Source: SAR116 cluster bacterium
Lineage (GTDB): Bacteria; Pseudomonadota; Alphaproteobacteria; Puniceispirillales; GCA-002684695
Length of the DNA: 10,505 bases
Assembly: GCA_002684695.1 (NCBI GenBank)
Contig: NYVQ01000023.1
Span: 57,594-68,098 of the forward strand
Direction of reading: 5' to 3'
Under the pieces are notes generated by a model that was not told the DNA's origin, ran no database searches, and was given only the letters and a program-made list of their open reading frames with translations. Shown here piece by piece: positions 7,811 through 10,505 of this stretch. The position numbers and the translations under genes were made by a program. Position 1 is the stretch's first letter; each line of letters starts with the position of its first letter.

Positions 7811-7914
7811 GATGTTATTCTATATTATTATTTCGATTTTTGCTATTCAAGAAAAGATTGATAACTATTTATTAAAATACTATTTACATATAAAGCTAAA
7901 AATAAATTAAATAA
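7811..7914. promoter_or_regulatory. Divergent leuA/lepA intergenic region
   Basis: This 104-bp, strongly A+T-rich spacer must hold the start signals for both leuA (-) and lepA (+). On the minus strand TTGAAT (plus 7845-7850) and TAATAT (plus 7822-7827) are 17 nt apart; initiation there would lie only a few bases before the leuA ATG, giving a nearly leaderless mRNA. On the plus strand TTGATA (7858-7863) is a possible -35 for lepA, but the hexamer 17 nt on (TATTTA, 7881-7886) is poor; TATAAA at 7889-7894 is another option with no good -35. I see no leucine-rich leader peptide, terminator-like hairpin or strong Shine-Dalgarno site for either gene. Confidence 0.35.
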
Positions 7915-9714
7915 ATGATAGATAACACCAAGATAAGAAATTTCTCCATTATTGCTCACATAGATCACGGAAAATCAACACTAGCAGACCGAATTATTCA
8001 ATTCTGCGGAGGGTTATCAGACCGTGAAATGAAAGAACAAGTGTTAGATAATATGGATCTTGAAAGAGAAAGAGGCATTACAATTAAAGCTCAAACAGTG
8101 AGGCTTAATTATAAATCTGAAGATGGTCAAAATTATATATTAAATTTAATGGATACTCCTGGTCATGTTGACTTTGCATATGAAGTTTCGAGGTCTTTAG
8201 CAGCTTGTGAGGGTTCAGTTTTAGTAGTGGACAGTACCCAAGGAGTTGAAGCACAAACTCTTGCAAATGTTTATCAGGCTTTGGATGTTGATAATGAAAT
8301 TGTCGTAGCCTTGAATAAAATTGACTTACCTTCTTCAGAGCCTGAGAGAGTTGCAACTCAAATTGAGGACGTTATTGGACTTGATGCTTCAGAAGCACCT
8401 CAGGTATCAGCCAAAACTGGTGTTGGAATAGAACAACTACTTGAGAAAATTGTTAAAGATATTCCTTCACCTCTTGGATTAATAGATGGCAATTTAAAAG
8501 CGCTTTTGGTCGACAGTTGGTATGATTCTTATTTGGGAGTTATGATACTTGTAAGAATTAGAGAAGGAAAAATAACAAAAGGTCAAAAGATCAGACTAAT
8601 GTCCTCTGGAATTTCATATCAAGTTGAGCGAGTAGGTGTTTTCACACCTGCGATTGAAAACGTAGATTTTTTAGGACCTGGTGAGATAGGTTTTATAACT
8701 GCAAGTATAAAAACTGCTTCCGACTGTAAAGTAGGGGATACAATAACAGATGATAGAAAACCATGTTTGGAAGCTCTTTCTGGATTTAAACCATCAGTGC
8801 CTGTAGTTTTTTGTGGTTTATTTCCAGTAGATACAGCTGAATTTAATCAATTAAGAGAAAGTTTAGTAAAACTGAGCTTAAATGACAGTTCCTTCTCATT
8901 TGAAGCGGAGACTTCAGCAGCTTTAGGGTTTGGTTATAGGTGCGGTTTCCTTGGTCTTTTGCATATGGAAGTTATTAGAGAGAGGCTTAGTAGAGAATTT
9001 AATATAGAATTGATAGCAACTGCTCCGTCAGTTGTTTACAAAATAAATCTTCAAAAAGGTGAACAAAAAGAACTCCACAATCCAGCGGATCTGCCTGACC
9101 CAACATTTATTGAATCAATTGAGGAGCCATGGATTAAAGCGACAATTTTAACACCTGATGAATATACTGGATCAGTACTTACATTATGTACTGAAAGGCG
9201 AGGTGTTCAAGTTGAACTTAAATATACAGGTAGTCGAACAATGATAGTGTATATGCTTCCACTAAATGAAGTTGTATTTGATTTTTACGATAGGCTTAAA
9301 AGCATAACTAAAGGTTTTGCAAGTTTTGACTATGCAATCGATAATTATAAAATAGGTGAGTTAGTAAAAGTGTCTATATTAGTAAATAATGAGCCTGTTG
9401 ATGCATTAGCAATGATTATTAATAGAGAGCAAGCAGAGACGCGTGGTCGAGCTATTTGTCTCAGGTTAAAAAATTTAATACCTAGGCAGTTATTTAAAGT
9501 CGCATTACAAGCTGCAATCGGCGGAAAAGTTATTGCAAGGGAAACAATTAGCCCTATGAGAAAAGATGTTACCGCAAAGTGTTATGGAGGTGATGTTTCA
9601 AGAAAGAGGAAGCTTTTAGAAAAACAAAAGGCAGGTAAGAAAAAAATGAGACAATTTGGAAATGTAGATATTCCACAAACGGCTTTTTTTGAAGCATTAA
9701 AAATTTCAGATTAG
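7915..9714 (+). CDS. lepA: Elongation factor 4 (LepA), ribosomal GTPase
   Basis: LepA is a ribosome-bound translational GTPase, reported to back-translocate stalled ribosomes and to help 30S assembly or initiation. The 599-aa product has normal length. GTPase motifs are intact: G1 AHIDHGKST (14-22), the switch I segment RERGITIKAQ (51-60), G3 DTPGHVDF (80-87) with the catalytic His84, and G4 NKID (134-137). Domain II (about 190-280), the EF-G-like domains III and V, and the LepA-specific C-terminal domain follow, the last with MRKDVTAKCYGGDVSRKRKLL and KKMRQFGNVDIP. The ATG at 7915 gives the usual N-terminus; no Shine-Dalgarno site is visible (A/T only). It is transcribed divergently from leuA and convergently with the small membrane gene, one nucleotide away. 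Confidence 0.98.
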   Translation: MIDNTKIRNFSIIAHIDHGKSTLADRIIQFCGGLSDREMKEQVLDNMDLERERGITIKAQTVRLNYKSEDGQNYILNLMDTPGHVDFAYEVSRSLAACEGSVLVVDSTQGVEAQTLANVYQALDVDNEIVVALNKIDLPSSEPERVATQIEDVIGLDASEAPQVSAKTGVGIEQLLEKIVKDIPSPLGLIDGNLKALLVDSWYDSYLGVMILVRIREGKITKGQKIRLMSSGISYQVERVGVFTPAIENVDFLGPGEIGFITASIKTASDCKVGDTITDDRKPCLEALSGFKPSVPVVFCGLFPVDTAEFNQLRESLVKLSLNDSSFSFEAETSAALGFGYRCGFLGLLHMEVIRERLSREFNIELIATAPSVVYKINLQKGEQKELHNPADLPDPTFIESIEEPWIKATILTPDEYTGSVLTLCTERRGVQVELKYTGSRTMIVYMLPLNEVVFDFYDRLKSITKGFASFDYAIDNYKIGELVKVSILVNNEPVDALAMIINREQAETRGRAICLRLKNLIPRQLFKVALQAAIGGKVIARETISPMRKDVTAKCYGGDVSRKRKLLEKQKAGKKKMRQFGNVDIPQTAFFEALKISD

Positions 9715-9715
9715 T

Positions 9716-10072
9716 TTATTTGAAATAAGCACTCGTTTTTTGATTTCTGTATCTTCTTTGCAACCAAATAAAAGACAAGCTCAGCAGAATAAAGATAGGT
9801 GTTGCTGGCAAGATTAAAATACTTGAAATTAAAGGATGCCATAACATTGGGCTGCAACCTAAATTCAGAAATAAACTACAAGGATCTATATATCTTGAAA
9901 CAATAACTTCAAATATTTGGAGGCTATTGGGAGATAGCTCATACCAAAAACGTCCAATACTAGTGAATTTAGGATCCAATCCGTTTAATAATAAATGAAC
10001 ATCATAACTACAGGAAAAAATAGCAAGTAAAGAAAAAATAGCTAAAAAAATATAAACTATAATTTGAATCAT
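9716..10072 (-). CDS. Small two-helix membrane protein of unknown function
   Basis: I cannot name this family. The 118-aa product has a hydrophobic helix at about 2-20, a loop of about 60 residues, a second helix at about 81-104 (LISSILILPATPIFILLSL), and a basic tail starting RRYR. By the positive-inside rule both ends should be cytoplasmic and the loop periplasmic. The loop carries IGRFWYELSPNSLQIFEVIVSRY, a pattern I associate only loosely with uncharacterised small alphaproteobacterial membrane proteins. Cysteines are at 21, 65 and 73; IFSC at 18-21 is a poor lipobox, so a lipoprotein is unlikely. I chose the ATG at 10072: a perfect TATAAT lies upstream, and initiation near 10081 would exclude the alternative GTG at 10084 (122 aa). 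It is convergent with lepA and divergent from tRNA-Ser. Codon and base use match its neighbours; there is no sign of decay. Confidence 0.7.
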   Translation of the reverse strand: MIQIIVYIFLAIFSLLAIFSCSYDVHLLLNGLDPKFTSIGRFWYELSPNSLQIFEVIVSRYIDPCSLFLNLGCSPMLWHPLISSILILPATPIFILLSLSFIWLQRRYRNQKTSAYFK

Positions 10073-10087
10073 ATGAAACACCACGAT

Positions 10088-10118
10088 ATTATAATTTACT
10101 TTAAATAAATATTAACAA
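10088..10118 (-). promoter_or_regulatory. Candidate promoter of the small membrane gene
   Basis: On the minus strand a perfect -10 hexamer TATAAT lies at plus 10088-10093, with TTGTTA at plus 10113-10118 as a possible -35 (spacer 19, longer than ideal). Transcription would begin near 10081, about 9 nt before the chosen ATG. The stretch is nearly all A/T, so a chance hexamer is quite possible. Confidence 0.35.
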
Positions 10119-10149
10119 TTTTAAAATAATTTAAAAATTTAATTTAAAC

Positions 10150-10177
10150 TTTAGTGAGTTTTGTTTAACTATATACT
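10150..10177 (+). promoter_or_regulatory. Candidate promoter of tRNA-Ser
   Basis: TATACT (10172-10177) is a good -10, ending 9 nt before the mature 5' end of the tRNA, so the primary transcript would carry only a few extra bases. The best -35 in range is TTTAGT (10150-10155), 16 nt upstream and weak. The position relative to the tRNA is the main support. Confidence 0.4.
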
Positions 10178-10186
10178 CTATAGATT

Positions 10187-10276
10187 GGAGGAATGGCCGA
10201 GCGGTTTAAGGCGCGCGCCTGGAAAGCGTGTTGGGGTTAACGCCCCTCGGGGGTTCGAATCCCCCTTCCTCCGCCA
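10187..10276 (+). tRNA. tRNA-Ser, anticodon GGA, CCA encoded
   Basis: All arms fold: the acceptor stem GGAGGAA (10187-10193) pairs with TTCCTCC (10266-10272), followed by discriminator G and an encoded CCA (10274-10276). A D-arm GCC/GGC is present. The anticodon stem CGCGC/GCGTG encloses loop CTGGAAA with anticodon GGA at 10221-10223, reading UCC and UCU serine codons. A long variable arm (GGGG...CCCC), the mark of class II tRNAs such as Ser, precedes a T-arm GGGGG-TTCGAAT-CCCCC. The tRNA is much richer in G+C than its surroundings, as expected for a structural RNA in a low-GC genome. Confidence 0.98.
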
Positions 10277-10283
10277 TGAATGC

Positions 10284-10340
10284 TATATCAGTATATGTCA
10301 ATATATGTCATAACATATTGATTATATTGAAAAATATTGA
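10284..10340. repeat. Cluster of short phased repeats after the tRNA
   Basis: TATATGTCA occurs twice in tandem with a 10-bp period (10292-10300 and 10302-10310), after a related TATATCA at 10284-10290. ATATTGA then occurs three times (10315-10321, 10324-10330, 10334-10340), spaced 9-10 bp, close to one helical turn. The first ATATTGA also forms a 7-bp inverted repeat with TCAATAT at 10298-10304, around a 10-nt loop. This may be a protein-binding array, a weak hairpin ending the tRNA transcript, or chance in A+T-rich DNA. Confidence 0.4.
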
Positions 10341-10456
10341 CGAGATGGCTTTCAAAATACTTCACTGCATATCAACAAATAGCAACTCATTTTGTGGACT
10401 GATGATTTTCTTTATTCAAAAGTATTGAGAAATAAACAAATTTTAGATTAAGTAAT

Positions 10457-10505
10457 ATGGAGGGTTTATTTACAAAACATCAAATGAAGTCTAAAGATTT
10501 CGTCA
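10457..10505 (+). CDS. Possible start of a gene running off the window
   Basis: From the ATG at 10457 the frame stays open to the window end, giving 16 residues (MEGLFTKHQMKSKDFV). There is no clear ribosome site before it, and I recognise no family. A later in-frame ATG at 10484 is equally possible. The rest of 10341-10456 contains no gene I can support. Confidence 0.2.
   Translation, partial: MEGLFTKHQMKSKDFV

Noticed and set aside
10082..10084. GTG start for the small membrane gene (122 aa)
   Set aside because: The likely transcription start from the nearby TATAAT falls at about 10081, leaving this codon outside or at the very end of the mRNA; the ATG at 10072 is preferred, though not proven.
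10187..10276. tRNA-Ser as an occupied integration site
   Set aside because: I see no second copy of the tRNA 3' end and no integrase gene in the window; only the unexplained repeats downstream keep the idea open.
10228..10428. 66-codon plus-strand frame beginning inside tRNA-Ser
   Set aside because: It overlaps the tRNA, has no ribosome site, and its product shows no recognisable family; it is a chance frame.
1..10505. Possible recoding of TGA, as none of the nine protein genes with a visible end stops with TGA
   Set aside because: Nine stops are too few in A+T-rich DNA, and the tryptophans I checked are encoded by TGG; nothing supports recoding.

Overview
The window is A+T-rich, gene-dense chromosomal DNA from a bacterium with a small, compact genome. 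L20, L35, IF3 and LepA read like low-GC alphaproteobacterial versions, recalled from memory of those families and not tested by search. A free-living marine alphaproteobacterium is my best guess, and the exact lineage cannot be fixed from this window.

Layout. Positions 1-6143 (+ strand) carry a translation cluster: thrS (5' end missing), infC, rpmI, rplT, pheS and pheT. These encode two aminoacyl-tRNA synthetases (threonyl and phenylalanyl), initiation factor IF3, and ribosomal proteins L35 and L20. Gaps are 4-20 nt except for 115 nt between infC and rpmI, which holds a promoter-like sequence and an 11-bp hairpin. Positions 6140-7810 (- strand) carry a long-form leuA (2-isopropylmalate synthase, leucine biosynthesis), whose stop codon overlaps the pheT stop codon. 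A 104-bp divergent spacer separates leuA from lepA (7915-9714, +), the ribosomal GTPase EF4. One nucleotide after lepA ends a small convergent gene (9716-10072, -) for an unrecognised two-helix membrane protein. A complete tRNA-Ser(GGA) follows at 10187-10276, then about 180 bp of A+T-rich DNA with short repeats. A weak candidate for the beginning of another gene runs off the right edge.

How the genes fit together. Almost everything serves translation: charging of tRNA (ThrRS, PheRS, tRNA-Ser), initiation (IF3), 50S assembly (L20, L35) and elongation quality (LepA). LeuA is the only metabolic gene. infC has no ATG, GTG or TTG that would give a full-length protein. It appears to start at an AUA codon preceded by a well-placed GGAG, which fits the IF3 self-regulation known for AUU-started infC in E. 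coli.

I found no mobile element, CRISPR array, defence system or biosynthetic cluster. The points most worth a second look are the AUA start of infC, the rpmI leader hairpin, the nearly zero-length convergent junctions, the small membrane protein, and the repeats after the tRNA.
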